Shown piece after piece: positions 1 through 8,272 of a stretch of DNA of 64,000 nucleotides. The translations under genes were made by a program, and so were the position numbers. Under the pieces are notes generated by a model. That model saw only the letters and a program-made list of their open reading frames with translations, did no database searches and was not told where the DNA came from. The stretch is taken from the NCBI GenBank assembly GCA_045597125.1, contig JAZODR010000013.1:69116-133115 (forward strand), written 5' to 3'. Numbering within the stretch: position 1 is the first letter of the stretch; each line of letters opens with the position of its first letter. The stretch comes from RGIG5579 sp045597125. GTDB taxonomy: Bacteria; Bacillota; Clostridia; Oscillospirales; SIG627.

Positions 1-145
1 TTTCTTTGGCTTTTTCAAGCCATTTTGATAATTTTGCAAAAGAGGAAGGCTCCTCGTTTTCGTTTTCCACTACGGTCAAGGATTTTTCTTCGCATACCGT
101 CGTTTCTTCCGGCTCGGGTAAACAGATTTTTTTCAGTTTTTTCAT
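1..145 (-). CDS. SpoIIIAH-position protein, N-terminal fragment
   Basis: Only the first 48 codons are present; the gene runs off the left edge. The ATG at 145 has an AAGGAG ribosome site and lies 10 bases after the spoIIIAG stop, so it is the next gene of the operon, the usual place of spoIIIAH. The visible part is hydrophilic (MKKLKKICLPEPEETT, then many Glu/Ser/Lys) with no membrane segment, whereas Bacillus SpoIIIAH starts with one almost at once. It may be SpoIIIAH with an extended cytoplasmic N-terminus, or another protein inserted at this point. The assignment rests on position only. Confidence 0.5.
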   Translation of the reverse strand, partial: MKKLKKICLPEPEETTVCEEKSLTVVENENEEPSSFAKLSKWLEKAKE

Positions 146-155
146 GGCATTCTCC

Positions 156-623
156 TTATTCGGTTACATAAATTTTGTTTTTGGTAAGATTTAAAGTTCC
201 GGCGATCAAATTGATAACTCTTTCTCGGATTTGGATGTTTTCAGCGCCTTTGCAGACTACGCTCACCCCCTTTATTTTTGGTGCGACTACTTCGATTAGG
301 ATGGGTTCCTTGGAGGTTGTGAAACCTTCTTGTGTTAATATGGAACTGACGTAGGCGCTGTCGTTGGGCGCAATACCAAATTGATAGCTGGAACTGTTTT
401 CCAGCGTAATCATCACTTGTACGTCTTCCACTCCATCCATCTTTTCGATGATGGCACAGAGCCTTTGTTCCAAATCTTCTGTATAGGTTTTCGCATCGAA
501 ACTTATGCCGCCGTTTTGTGTTTTCTTATTGGAATCATATTCTGCAATACAGAGAAAAATGATACCCAGAGCAAAAAGAATGGCAAGAAGAGGAATATTT
601 TTTTTAAAAAATTTTTGTCCCAT
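156..623 (-). CDS. spoIIIAG: Stage III sporulation protein AG
   Basis: 155 aa. A single membrane helix at about residues 9-26 is followed by a forespore-facing domain. The C-terminal stretch with KIKGVSVVCKGAENIQ and a closing KIYVTE is the ring-building motif region typical of SpoIIIAG. In Bacillus this protein forms an oligomeric ring in the channel that links mother cell and forespore during engulfment. The ATG at 623 has a good AAGGAGA site. It follows spoIIIAF with a 9-base gap inside the spoIIIA operon and probably shares its mother-cell transcription. Confidence 0.93.
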   Translation of the reverse strand: MGQKFFKKNIPLLAILFALGIIFLCIAEYDSNKKTQNGGISFDAKTYTEDLEQRLCAIIEKMDGVEDVQVMITLENSSSYQFGIAPNDSAYVSSILTQEGFTTSKEPILIEVVAPKIKGVSVVCKGAENIQIRERVINLIAGTLNLTKNKIYVTE

Positions 624-632
624 TTTTTCTCC

Positions 633-1064
633 TTATTCCAATACAGCCTTGAGTGAGTAGTTTTTTTGAATAAAATCAGCAATTCGCACACCGTCTTCTC
701 GGCTTGTTCCTATTACCTTGACAAGTTCCGGCAGACCTGTTTCGTCTGCGCAGATCTCCAAGGTGTATTCGATTTTTGGAAATGCAGTATCCACACTTTT
801 TTTCATCGTTTTTCCCATTTGCTCCAGAATCAGAGTGTTTGTGTCGATTTTGCTTTCTGTGTTCCAAGGGAAACTGATGGAAAACGAAGTGTCCTTTTGA
901 CTGTGGATTTTCCATAAGGGAGAACTGATTACCACGATCAAGCAAAGGGATAAGAGAAAACGCATAGGGGAAAAGAGGGGCGATTTTTCTCCGCGGGGAA
1001 GAAAATTTTCCAGTAGTTTTCCGCATAGCGAAATGAAAATGATGCCCAGTGTCCACGCCTTCAT
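633..1064 (-). CDS. spoIIIAF: Stage III sporulation protein AF
   Basis: 143 aa. Two N-terminal hydrophobic segments (about residues 4-20 and 33-52) precede a soluble domain that ends in a ring-building-like fold (EICADETGLPELVKVIG, then DGVRIADFIQ). This is the normal SpoIIIAF layout: a membrane component of the SpoIIIA-SpoIIQ feeding-tube complex. Its ATG overlaps the spoIIIAE stop as ATGA and has a GGAGG site 9 bases upstream, so translation is coupled within the operon. Confidence 0.88.
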   Translation of the reverse strand: MKAWTLGIIFISLCGKLLENFLPRGEKSPLFSPMRFLLSLCLIVVISSPLWKIHSQKDTSFSISFPWNTESKIDTNTLILEQMGKTMKKSVDTAFPKIEYTLEICADETGLPELVKVIGTSREDGVRIADFIQKNYSLKAVLE

Positions 1065-2170
1065 CCATGCAGTCCTCCCCGATTGGTGATAAACAAGGTA
1101 ATGTAAAAAATAAGATAACAGCCTTCGGAGATCAAAAGTGCCATCAAAAGATCCATGAGTCCCGAAATTGCTTTCAAATATCCTTGAATACTTTTTATGC
1201 TCAGTATTTCAGCAAAAGCGGAAGCAATTCCTAAAAACAATTTTTGGAATGAAATGTTAAGAATGGGGCGAAGCAATACGTATATAAGTACCAATACAAA
1301 TAGAATTCCGCATTCCGCTTTTACCGTGGTAAAGGAAGCTGCAAGGGTTTTTGCGCTTTCTCCCACCAAGGGCCCTACCACGGGAATAAAAGTTCCTGCA
1401 GCAAAGCGCACCGAACGCATAGCAACGGAATCAGCTGCCGTTGCAAGAGCATTTTGCATGGCAAGGGTTGCCGAAATCAACGTAAAGAAGAGGATGCAAA
1501 GGACCTTTACCATTTTTTTCAAAAAACCAAGCATTCCGCTCAAGGTGCCATCCAGAATTCCATCCGCCGCAGAGAATGCAAAGAGCGTGTTCAAAAGCGG
1601 TGAAAGGTATGTAGAAAGCAGGGTGCTTACGGCAGTAATTGCAAAATTGATGGAGGCAGCCATGGTTCCCGCGGCGGTAGGCGAACCGGATAAGGTAAGA
1701 AGCATGGTGGTAATGGGTAGGGAAGCAAGAAAAAAAGAATGGGCGGCTTGCAAGGCTGAATTTGCCAGAGCAAGGCATTCGCGGAGCGATGAAAAGCAGA
1801 TGAGGGATAAACAAAGCAAAAGAAGAAAATCAAAACTATGTTCAAGTCCCTTTAAACGAAAGGAATCCTTTGCCGCATAAAATAAAGCAGCAAATAAAAT
1901 CAAAGTGCAAAGCTTTGCAAAGAAGCGGATTCCACTGTGAATTCCCACGGAAAAGAAGGAGAAAATGCTTTCCCATAATTTTTTGGCAAAATTTTCGCTT
2001 TTCTTTTCCTCCAAAAGCTCTCGCAGAGCGTTTTCATCTACGTCCCGGGGAAGTTGATTCCACAATGTATCAGTTCCCGCAAATTGCTCTAAGCTTTCCT
2101 TTTCAGAAGCAAAAACAGAGATGCCGGGAAACAGCATCAGGCATAGAAACAAAATTGCGATTTTTTTCAA
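1061..2170 (-). CDS. spoIIIAE: Stage III sporulation protein AE
   Basis: 369 aa from the TTG at 2170. Longer open starts exist upstream, but this TTG overlaps the spoIIIAD stop (TTGA), has GGAGA about 10 bases before it, and begins exactly with a signal peptide (KKIAILFLCLMLFPGISVFA). The rest is a polytopic membrane protein with about six to seven hydrophobic segments and the small-residue-rich region around SGSPTAAGTMAASINFAI characteristic of SpoIIIAE, the likely transmembrane pore component of the SpoIIIA complex. The family is conserved in endospore formers. Confidence 0.9.
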   Translation of the reverse strand: MKKIAILFLCLMLFPGISVFASEKESLEQFAGTDTLWNQLPRDVDENALRELLEEKKSENFAKKLWESIFSFFSVGIHSGIRFFAKLCTLILFAALFYAAKDSFRLKGLEHSFDFLLLLCLSLICFSSLRECLALANSALQAAHSFFLASLPITTMLLTLSGSPTAAGTMAASINFAITAVSTLLSTYLSPLLNTLFAFSAADGILDGTLSGMLGFLKKMVKVLCILFFTLISATLAMQNALATAADSVAMRSVRFAAGTFIPVVGPLVGESAKTLAASFTTVKAECGILFVLVLIYVLLRPILNISFQKLFLGIASAFAEILSIKSIQGYLKAISGLMDLLMALLISEGCYLIFYITLFITNRGGLHG

Positions 2171-2550
2171 ACGACCATCTCTCCGATTCGATTTAAAATT
2201 TGCTCCAGCACAGGAAAAGACAGATAGAGAATGGCGCCTTTCCCGCAGAGCTCCAATTTTTCCGCCAGTTTTTCTTCTCCCAAATCCCGACAAAAGGAGG
2301 ATGAAACAGAAATCAGAAGCGCTATACCAAATCCTTTAAACAGCAAAGCAAACAAATCCGGGTAATTGCTTTCTGCTCCGAGTGTATTTATTTTCTGCCA
2401 AAGAGGAGAAATTTTCCTGAGAAAATATAAAAAGAAAAGAACTCCGGTTCCCGTCAAAATCAAAGGCTTAAATTTTGGGAAAAGCTCCTCCGAAACCTTT
2501 AGCAAAATACCTGTTAATAACGCAAATGCGCAAAGAGCCGAAAGTGCCAT
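2167..2550 (-). CDS. spoIIIAD: Stage III sporulation protein AD
   Basis: 127 aa with three to four hydrophobic segments and the cytoplasmic GEEKLAEKLELCGKGAILYLSF-type C-terminal region seen in SpoIIIAD. The ATG at 2550 overlaps the spoIIIAC stop as TGATG; a TTG one codon upstream is also possible. It is a small membrane subunit of the mother cell-forespore channel and shares fold features with SpoIIIAC just upstream. Its stop is overlapped by the spoIIIAE TTG start, so three consecutive genes are translationally coupled. Confidence 0.9.
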   Translation of the reverse strand: MALSALCAFALLTGILLKVSEELFPKFKPLILTGTGVLFFLYFLRKISPLWQKINTLGAESNYPDLFALLFKGFGIALLISVSSSFCRDLGEEKLAEKLELCGKGAILYLSFPVLEQILNRIGEMVV

Positions 2551-2744
2551 CAAATTCCGAATGTGTTACGTACCGTGTTGATGAGCTGGGAAATTTGACC
2601 AACCAAAATGAGAAGTACCACGATAATTCCACCCAGAACCACGTATCCCGCCTGTTCTTCACGTCCACCGGATTTGAGAACTTGACAAAGCACGGAAGTT
2701 AAAAGTCCGACACCTGCAATTTTCAGCAGTAAGGTTACATCCAT
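2550..2744 (-). CDS. spoIIIAC: Stage III sporulation protein AC
   Basis: 64 aa, two hydrophobic helices separated by a short polar loop (KSGGREEQAGY), the usual size and pattern for SpoIIIAC. The ATG has an AGGAGA site 6 bases upstream. It sits between spoIIIAB and spoIIIAD in the canonical operon order, overlapping the latter by one base. It is a membrane subunit of the SpoIIIA complex made in the mother cell. Confidence 0.93.
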   Translation of the reverse strand: MDVTLLLKIAGVGLLTSVLCQVLKSGGREEQAGYVVLGGIIVVLLILVGQISQLINTVRNTFGI

Positions 2745-2753
2745 AATTTTCTC

Positions 2754-3254
2754 CTAAATCAGTAAAATAAATATACCAAGTCCTGCAGTCAATCCCGAGA
2801 TTCGCAGAATCTTGACCTTGTTTTCCATCTCTGCGCGAGAAACAGACTGTTTTTTTTCCAAAAGATCAATGGCGCGTTTCAGTTCTAAAAGCTGCGCACT
2901 TTTTTCCAATAAGCCGAAATGCTTCGCCAGATGATCCAGTACCTCTTGGCACTGCATATCAAAAGAGAAGTCGCTGTAACAGCTTTCCCATGCGGTTCCA
3001 AAAGCACCGCAAGGAGCGCTTGCAAGCCTTTCCCGAAGGATTTGGAAAAAGCGTGTTTTTTTCAGAATGGGGTTTTCAAAACGATCAAAAATCTCTTTTT
3101 GATCCCGCAAAAAATTTTCAATTTCAAAGTAGATGTGGGAAAGCAGAGCCAGAAAGGCAGCGCGTCTGGTTTCCTTTAGGCGCAGATCCTCTCCCAGTCG
3201 ATACGTGAAGATTATAGGTGTGATGGCAATCAGTAATATTCCAAACGTCTTCAT
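2754..3254 (-). CDS. spoIIIAB: Stage III sporulation protein AB
   Basis: 166 aa from the ATG at 3254, chosen over a GTG five codons upstream because it overlaps the spoIIIAA stop as TGATG and has GGGAGA 8 bases before it. It has an N-terminal membrane helix, an alpha-helical cytoplasmic body (RLKETRRAAFLALLSH, a motif resembling type II secretion GspF domains) and a C-terminal hydrophobic helix. Known SpoIIIAB proteins have this GspF-like architecture and probably work with the SpoIIIAA ATPase, encoded immediately upstream. Confidence 0.9.
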   Translation of the reverse strand: MKTFGILLIAITPIIFTYRLGEDLRLKETRRAAFLALLSHIYFEIENFLRDQKEIFDRFENPILKKTRFFQILRERLASAPCGAFGTAWESCYSDFSFDMQCQEVLDHLAKHFGLLEKSAQLLELKRAIDLLEKKQSVSRAEMENKVKILRISGLTAGLGIFILLI

Positions 3255-4159
3255 CAAAATTTCTCCCACTGTAGGCGACAGAAGTAATGCTGTCCCGCTT
3301 CCTTTTTCAGAAAAAGTCCGTATCGAAATTTCCCTGATTCCATTAAACGTGCCAGATACGGAGTAATTTTTGCTTCTTGCAAGGATTCGGCGTGGGCGGT
3401 GGCAACAACGTAGCAGCCTCCGCTACAGGCGGATAATACGGCATCTGCTTCTAAGGCAGACCCGATTTCGTCGCAGCAAATTATCTGCGGGGAAAATAGT
3501 CTTGTGGCAAGAGAGATTCCTTCTCCTTTTTTATAATCGGGTAAAATATCCAATAGACCCGTTTTTATGCTCATTTTTTGAGGGAAAAGCTCTCCCCGTT
3601 CATCTACTGCACAAACTCGAATCGGCTTGAGGCAGCCATATCCTGTGGAAAGAAGCACTGCAAGAGAGCGAAGGAGTGTGGTTTTTCCTTCTCCGGGCGG
3701 AGAAAAGATTAAAAGAGAGAACAGACCTTCTTTTTCCATTTTCTCTATAATGGGTTTTGCGGCAAAGGGGATTTGCCGCGGGATTCTCAGATTAATCCCC
3801 AAAAGTTGGCTGGGGATGAAAATGCTGTCTTCCGATTTTAGGGAACAAATTCCCATTCGCCAACCGTGGGCATCCACTGCGAAACTGTCTTTTAAACGGT
3901 CAAAATATCGGTATACACTTCCGCCGCAAAATGCTCCCACAAGGGAAGAAAGTTCATCCTCGGAGCAGATTACGCCGCGGGAAATGGGACAAGGCTCTCC
4001 TTGTTCATTCAGCATGATGTTTCCCTGATGAGAAGTCAGCGAAAGGGGAGCATTGCATCGCAAACGAATTTCGCACACGTTGTCCCAGTAAGGGAAAGCT
4101 TCTAAAATCTTTCGCAGCCTTGGCGGGAACAGAGCCAAATGGTGCTTGATTGTGTCCAT
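3254..4159 (-). CDS. spoIIIAA: Stage III sporulation protein AA, secretion-type ATPase
   Basis: 301 aa from the ATG at 4159 (GGTG 6 bases upstream); an ATG at 4171 is possible but lies directly on the AAAAGG. The Walker A motif reads SPPGEGKTTLLR where most SpoIIIAA proteins have GPPGxGKTT, so the first Gly is replaced by Ser. A Walker B-like stretch is PQIICCDEIGS, followed by ATAHAESL. It is a RecA-type ATPase related to secretion-system motors and is the first gene and energy source of the SpoIIIA channel. A CATAGAAT box lies about 20 bases upstream and could be the -10 of a sigma-E promoter, but no convincing -35 is visible. Confidence 0.93.
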   Translation of the reverse strand: MDTIKHHLALFPPRLRKILEAFPYWDNVCEIRLRCNAPLSLTSHQGNIMLNEQGEPCPISRGVICSEDELSSLVGAFCGGSVYRYFDRLKDSFAVDAHGWRMGICSLKSEDSIFIPSQLLGINLRIPRQIPFAAKPIIEKMEKEGLFSLLIFSPPGEGKTTLLRSLAVLLSTGYGCLKPIRVCAVDERGELFPQKMSIKTGLLDILPDYKKGEGISLATRLFSPQIICCDEIGSALEADAVLSACSGGCYVVATAHAESLQEAKITPYLARLMESGKFRYGLFLKKEAGQHYFCRLQWEKF

Positions 4160-4200
4160 TCTTTTCACCATCCTTTTTCCGATTTCATTCTATGCAGAAG

Positions 4201-4236
4201 CAAAAGAAAAAAGACCGATCGTTTTGATCGGTCTTA
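4201..4236 (-). terminator. Rho-independent terminator after the metallophosphoesterase gene
   Basis: A 10-bp perfect stem (4211-4220 with 4226-4235, loop GTTTT) is followed on the minus strand by an A/T-rich tail with T runs. The TAA stop of the gene lies inside the stem. Confidence 0.85.
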
Positions 4237-4953
4237 ATCAATTCGTACGGGAGTAAAGGCTCTGTAATCGGAGGAAACCAGCGTAAATGTGATTCCTTCC
4301 CGGTGTTCGTATAGGGGTTTGGTTCCCCAGTTGTGTAAATGTCCGTAATAAACTCTGCGAACACCAAATTCCTTTAAAACGTCCAGAATCGGATTTTCTC
4401 GTTGTGAGGCTGTTATCACGGGATAGTGGGAAAAGCAAATAAGTTCCGGTGCCGTGCCGCATTTCTGCGCTTCTTTCATTGCAATTTCCTTAGCCTTTTC
4501 CAGCGAGAGGCGAAAGCGTAAACTTTCTCGGAGCAGTACTTTATGATCCTGTTCGGTCATTTTATCTTCGCACATCCAGCCACGTGAGCCGCAAAGCACC
4601 TTGCCTTCACATAAAATCGCATCGTTATAAAGAAAATGCAGGGAAGAAAGTTTTTTTTCTTCTAAAAAGGCCTCCATTTTCGTCATAGAAGTCCACCAAT
4701 AGTCGTGATTGCCTTTCATCAAGAACTTTTTGCCGGGGAGACGGTCAATGAAGGTTAGATCCTCCAAAGCATCCTCCAGATTCATTGCCCAAGAAATATC
4801 TCCGGGAATTACTACTGTATCTTCGGGACGCACCATATATTCCCAATATTCTTGTATTTTTTTTTCGAATCCTACCCAACTGCCGCCGAAAACATCCATG
4901 GGCTTGTCAGCGGTAAAAGATAAATGCAGGTCAGAAAGCGTGAATAAAGCCAT
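4234..4953 (-). CDS. Calcineurin-like metallophosphoesterase
   Basis: 239 aa from the ATG at 4953 (AAAGGAAA upstream); an in-frame start 12 codons earlier lacks a ribosome site. All metallophosphoesterase motifs are present in order: SDLHLSF, PGDISWAM, GNHDYWW, SHYP and GHLHNW, giving the two-metal active site. The family includes predicted phosphohydrolases of the COG1768 type; the substrate is unknown. It is monocistronic with its own terminator, between the spoIIIA operon and a divergent DUF1540 gene. Confidence 0.85.
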   Translation of the reverse strand: MALFTLSDLHLSFTADKPMDVFGGSWVGFEKKIQEYWEYMVRPEDTVVIPGDISWAMNLEDALEDLTFIDRLPGKKFLMKGNHDYWWTSMTKMEAFLEEKKLSSLHFLYNDAILCEGKVLCGSRGWMCEDKMTEQDHKVLLRESLRFRLSLEKAKEIAMKEAQKCGTAPELICFSHYPVITASQRENPILDVLKEFGVRRVYYGHLHNWGTKPLYEHREGITFTLVSSDYRAFTPVRID

Positions 4954-5020
4954 TTTGTTTCCTTTCGCATAATTGTAGGTATAAGGCACAAACTAAAGAA
5001 AAAAGAAGGGAAGTGATTTT

Positions 5021-5206
5021 GTGGAGGGAATTACCTTAGATTCCACTGCGCCTGCTCACATCAAGGGTATTCGATGCAATGTAAAAAGTTGCGTTTACAA
5101 TGATATGAGCGAGTATTGCACGGCACAGCATATCAGCGTTGGCCCCAGCTATGCCACCTCGGGCATTGATACCATCTGTGCCACGTTTCGTCCCAAAAAG
5201 CGATAA
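5021..5206 (+). CDS. DUF1540 small Cys-rich protein
   Basis: 61 aa starting at GTG, with GAAGGGAAG upstream. The spacing of four cysteines and the motifs CNVKSCVYN and CTAQHISVGP match DUF1540, a short putative metal-binding domain common in Clostridia. No function is established for the family. It is the only plus-strand gene among the minus-strand genes of this stretch and ends at a bidirectional terminator shared with yraN. Confidence 0.82.
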   Translation: MEGITLDSTAPAHIKGIRCNVKSCVYNDMSEYCTAQHISVGPSYATSGIDTICATFRPKKR

Positions 5207-5217
5207 AAACATTCAAA

Positions 5218-5249
5218 GGTAGTTGCAATTTTTGCAACTACCGATTTTT
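5218..5249. terminator. Bidirectional terminator between DUF1540 gene and yraN
   Basis: An 11-bp stem (5218-5228 with 5232-5242) is flanked by T-rich sequence on the right and A-rich sequence on the left. It can serve both the plus-strand DUF1540 gene and the minus-strand yraN operon. Confidence 0.8.
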
Positions 5250-5628
5250 ATATACCAAAGGCGCAAGGGGTATGAATTACGTGAACCTTGCGGTCATTTT
5301 CTGAATCCATATATAATTCTATGATATCGTAACGGGCGGTAAGTCCCTTGCAGAGCCTTGGCTCCTCCCTCCAAAAAGCGTAAGAGGAGCGAATGATGTG
5401 TTTCTGCTTTTCTTGGTTGATGCGATAGAAAGCGCGTCCAAAGGTTTTGGCACTGTGAAAGGTTCTTGTTTTTACTTCCACAAAAACAATCACGTCATTT
5501 TCTTGCAAAATCAGATCAATTTCACCGTATTTGGTTTTGTAATTGGCACGAATGAAAGTATAACCCTTTTTCTCCAAAAACAGTCTTGCTAAATATTCTC
5601 CTCGGTCTCCGAATTCCTTATGTGTCAT
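5248..5628 (-). CDS. UPF0102 family endonuclease-fold protein YraN
   Basis: 126 aa. It carries the restriction-endonuclease-like core of UPF0102: GDRGEYLARLFLEKKGY, then YGEIDLILQ and FVEVKTR, the D...ExK catalytic arrangement. Its ATG overlaps the rnhB stop as ATGA. The gene pair rnhB-yraN is common across bacteria and the function of YraN is not firmly known. It is the last gene of the lepB-rbgA-rnhB-yraN operon. Confidence 0.85.
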   Translation of the reverse strand: MTHKEFGDRGEYLARLFLEKKGYTFIRANYKTKYGEIDLILQENDVIVFVEVKTRTFHSAKTFGRAFYRINQEKQKHIIRSSYAFWREEPRLCKGLTARYDIIELYMDSENDRKVHVIHTPCAFGI

Positions 5629-6224
5629 ACCAAGCCTCTTTTTTTCAAAAAGCTTTTTCGGTGAATGGGGGAGATCCCGTGTTTTTCAATGGCTTCAAAA
5701 TGCGCCTTGGTAGGATATCCCTTGTGTGCGGCGAAGCCGTATTCGGGGTATTTCTCGTCCATCTCAAGGCATTTTCTGTCACGAAGAACTTTGGCAATGA
5801 TACTTGCGGCGGCAATGCTGGGACTTTTTGCATCTCCCTTGATGACCGCCAGAGCAGGCTGATCAAATCCCCGTGCAATATTTCCGTCAACCAAAAGGAA
5901 ATCGGGTTTTATGGAAAGAGCTTCTATGGCACGCTTCATGGCAAGCATACTTGCATTGAGAATGTTGATTTGGTCAATTTCCTCGGGGGTAGCAGTGCCA
6001 AAACTCCAGGCAATTGCGTTTTTTGTAATCTGGTCAAATAGCACGTCCCGTTTCTTTTCCGAAAGTTTTTTGGAGTCGTTTAATCCTTCGGGAATGTATC
6101 CCTTGGGTAAGATCACAGCGCCCGCATACACGGGTCCTGCCAAAGGACCTCTACCCGCTTCGTCAAGACCGCAAACGATTTTGGCATCTTGGGGAATCAG
6201 TGCATATTCCAATTCAAAATCCAC
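5625..6224 (-). CDS. rnhB: Ribonuclease HII
   Basis: 199 aa from the GTG at 6224. Longer open frames exist, but this GTG overlaps the rbgA TAG stop and has AGAGGAG 8 bases upstream. Conserved RNase HII motifs are visible: GLDEAGRGPLAGP (catalytic Asp and Glu), LLVDG, KGDAKSPSIAAASIIAKV and a D-x-x-Y-P-x-Y-G motif. It removes ribonucleotides from DNA and RNA-DNA hybrids. Placement after rbgA matches the B. subtilis order rbgA-rnhB. Confidence 0.93.
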   Translation of the reverse strand: MDFELEYALIPQDAKIVCGLDEAGRGPLAGPVYAGAVILPKGYIPEGLNDSKKLSEKKRDVLFDQITKNAIAWSFGTATPEEIDQINILNASMLAMKRAIEALSIKPDFLLVDGNIARGFDQPALAVIKGDAKSPSIAAASIIAKVLRDRKCLEMDEKYPEYGFAAHKGYPTKAHFEAIEKHGISPIHRKSFLKKRGLV

Positions 6225-7081
6225 TATTTCGGCTCCTCTAAAGTGATGCGCCCGATTTTTCCGCTGCGAAATTCTTCCAAAAGCATCGCGGCACACCGCT
6301 GTTCATTGATCTGGCCGCCTCCCAGAAGCATTCCGCGCTTTTTTCCGATTGCGCAGAAAATATCGTAGGGTTCACCTTCCAGATCAACATCTGTTAACTT
6401 GTAACGGGCAGACAATTTCTCGGGATAGGTGGCGGCAAGTTTTCCGCACAAACTGCAGGCAATTTCCTCACCAAGCAAAATAGAGTCTTTGATGGCGCCT
6501 GTCATAGCAAGGTGTTCTCCCGTTTCAGGGTCTTCAAATTTGGGCCAAAGTACACCGGGCATATCCAGAAGCTCCAGTTCTGAGCCGGCTTTTACCCATT
6601 GCTTTTGTCTGGTTACACCGGGACGGTTTTCTGCTTGCGCCTTTTTACTGCCGGCTAAGCGGTTGATCAAGGTGCTTTTTCCAACGTTGGGAATTCCCAC
6701 TACCATTGCGCGGATGGGCTTTGTCATGCCACGCTCACGGTCGCGAAGGAGCTTGTCCTTCAAAAGTCTGCGTGCTTCGGCTATGATTTCTTGGGTGCCC
6801 TTTCCGGATTTGCAGTCAAGGGCAACGGCGCCGTGTCCGTCTGTGGTCAAGGATTTGATCCAGCGCGAGGTTTTCTCCGGATCTGCAAGATCCGCCTTGT
6901 TTAAAACAACTACGGATTTTTTCTCGCCCAGAAGGGCGCGAATCTCGGGGTTTCTTGAGCTTTGGGGAATTCTTGCATCCAAAAGTTCAAAAACGATATC
7001 CACACTTCCCAGGTTTTCCTTCATAATGCGTCTGGTTTGCGCCATATGGCCCGGGAACCATTGAATGATATTGCTGGGCAT
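6224..7081 (-). CDS. rbgA: Ribosome biogenesis GTPase RbgA (YlqF)
   Basis: 285 aa, typical length. The G motifs are circularly permuted: NKAD (G4, about residue 61) comes before GIPNVGKST (G1, about residue 129) and DMPGVLWP (G3). The N-terminus has the family mark WFPGHMAQ. RbgA helps the late assembly of the large ribosomal subunit. Its ATG overlaps the lepB stop as TAATG, so it is coupled to the signal peptidase gene, as in many Firmicutes (rplS-lepB-rbgA-rnhB). Confidence 0.94.
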   Translation of the reverse strand: MPSNIIQWFPGHMAQTRRIMKENLGSVDIVFELLDARIPQSSRNPEIRALLGEKKSVVVLNKADLADPEKTSRWIKSLTTDGHGAVALDCKSGKGTQEIIAEARRLLKDKLLRDRERGMTKPIRAMVVGIPNVGKSTLINRLAGSKKAQAENRPGVTRQKQWVKAGSELELLDMPGVLWPKFEDPETGEHLAMTGAIKDSILLGEEIACSLCGKLAATYPEKLSARYKLTDVDLEGEPYDIFCAIGKKRGMLLGGGQINEQRCAAMLLEEFRSGKIGRITLEEPK

Positions 7082-7809
7082 TAATTTACCTTTCCGAAAC
7101 GAGCAAAGGGCGTCAGCCGAATGAGAACGCGTCCCATAATGTAACGCTGGTCGATCTGACCTACGGAATTGCTACGGCTATCCAAAGAGTCATTGCGATG
7201 GTCACCCATAACGAAAATGCAGTTTTTTTCTACCTTGAATTCAACTTCGTTGTTTTCATCGGGTATTAAGTCTTCACAATTCATGGAGGTAGCGCCGTCT
7301 CTAAAAATATAGTTTTCGTGAAGTAATTTGCCGTCCACCCAAACTTCCCAGGTGGAAAAATTAATTTTTACCGTTTGTCCGTCGGTGGCAATAATACGCT
7401 TAATCAGAGGCTCGGTAGCATTTTTGTAATGGGGAGATTGGACAACTACAATATCGCCGGTCTTTGGGGTGTAAAACAGATTGGAAATGACCAGATACTC
7501 GCCGTTTTCCAGAGTAGGAAGCATAGAGCCGCCGTTTACGGTGACACCGCGAAAAACAAGGGTAAAGATAAAAATAACTGCCGCCAGAGAGAACAGGAAG
7601 GATTTGACCCAGTCAAAGATTTCTGCAGTGGAGGAGAGTTTTTCTTCTGCTTCTTCTTGATGGGCGGGTTCTTCAGCAATTTCGACTTGCGTAGAAATGT
7701 TTTCTTCGTCGGTTGGTTTTACAAAGGGAGCGACGGTTCTGCGTGCTCTGCGCAAAGGCTTGCGGGGTTTTTCATTATCAGGGTTTGTTGGGATAAAATC
7801 TTCGTTCAT
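7081..7809 (-). CDS. lepB: Signal peptidase I
   Basis: 242 aa from the ATG at 7809 (AAAGGAT upstream); a longer open frame upstream crosses the rplS terminator and is unlikely. It has an acidic/basic cytoplasmic N-terminus, one membrane helix (SFLFSLAAVIFIFTLVF), then the catalytic Ser in NGGSMLPTL and the general-base Lys in LIKRIIA, with the downstream GDHRNDSLDSR box. It cleaves signal peptides of exported proteins at the outer face of the membrane. Confidence 0.92.
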   Translation of the reverse strand: MNEDFIPTNPDNEKPRKPLRRARRTVAPFVKPTDEENISTQVEIAEEPAHQEEAEEKLSSTAEIFDWVKSFLFSLAAVIFIFTLVFRGVTVNGGSMLPTLENGEYLVISNLFYTPKTGDIVVVQSPHYKNATEPLIKRIIATDGQTVKINFSTWEVWVDGKLLHENYIFRDGATSMNCEDLIPDENNEVEFKVEKNCIFVMGDHRNDSLDSRSNSVGQIDQRYIMGRVLIRLTPFARFGKVN

Positions 7810-7827
7810 AAGAGTATCCTTTCCGGT

Positions 7828-7860
7828 ACAAAAAAAGAAGGGGGACTGAAAGTCCCCCTT
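7828..7860 (-). terminator. Terminator after rplS
   Basis: A 10-bp stem (7838-7847 with 7851-7860, loop GAA) is followed on the minus strand by a T-rich run. It separates rplS from lepB although some read-through is likely. Confidence 0.88.
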
Positions 7861-7918
7861 AGCAACGAATGCATTTCCGAATGTGTTGTCAAAAGTGACT
7901 TTTGCAATTCGGTAAAAA

Positions 7919-8260
7919 TTAGATGAGTTCCTTAACCTTAGCGGCTTTACCAACTCTGTCGCGCAGGTAATACAATTTTGCTCTGCGAACCTTACCGGTG
8001 CGGATTACTTCAACCTTTTCAACTCTGGGAGAGTGAAGGGGGAAAGTTTTTTCAACACCAACGCCGTAAGATACTCTTCTAACGGTGAAGGTCTCGGAGA
8101 TACCGCCGTTCTTCTTCGCAATAACGGTGCCTTCAAAAAGCTGAATTCTTTCTCTGGTACCCTCAACAATCTTGTTGTGAACGCGAACGGTGTCACCAAC
8201 ATTGAACTGGGGAACTTCTTTCTTAAGCTGCTCGTTTGTAAAAGCCTTAATCATATCCAT
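7919..8260 (-). CDS. rplS: 50S ribosomal protein L19
   Basis: 113 aa, the standard length. Family motifs FNVGDTVRVHNKIVEG, IQLFEGTVIAKK and VRRAKLYYLRDR are complete. The ATG at 8260 is chosen because a strong AAGGAGG lies 8 bases upstream; an ATG closer to that site is out of frame. The gene has its own promoter and structured leader and its own terminator, and lies upstream of lepB-rbgA-rnhB-yraN. Confidence 0.96.
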   Translation of the reverse strand: MDMIKAFTNEQLKKEVPQFNVGDTVRVHNKIVEGTRERIQLFEGTVIAKKNGGISETFTVRRVSYGVGVEKTFPLHSPRVEKVEVIRTGKVRRAKLYYLRDRVGKAAKVKELI

Positions 8261-8272
8261 GACATGGCCCTC

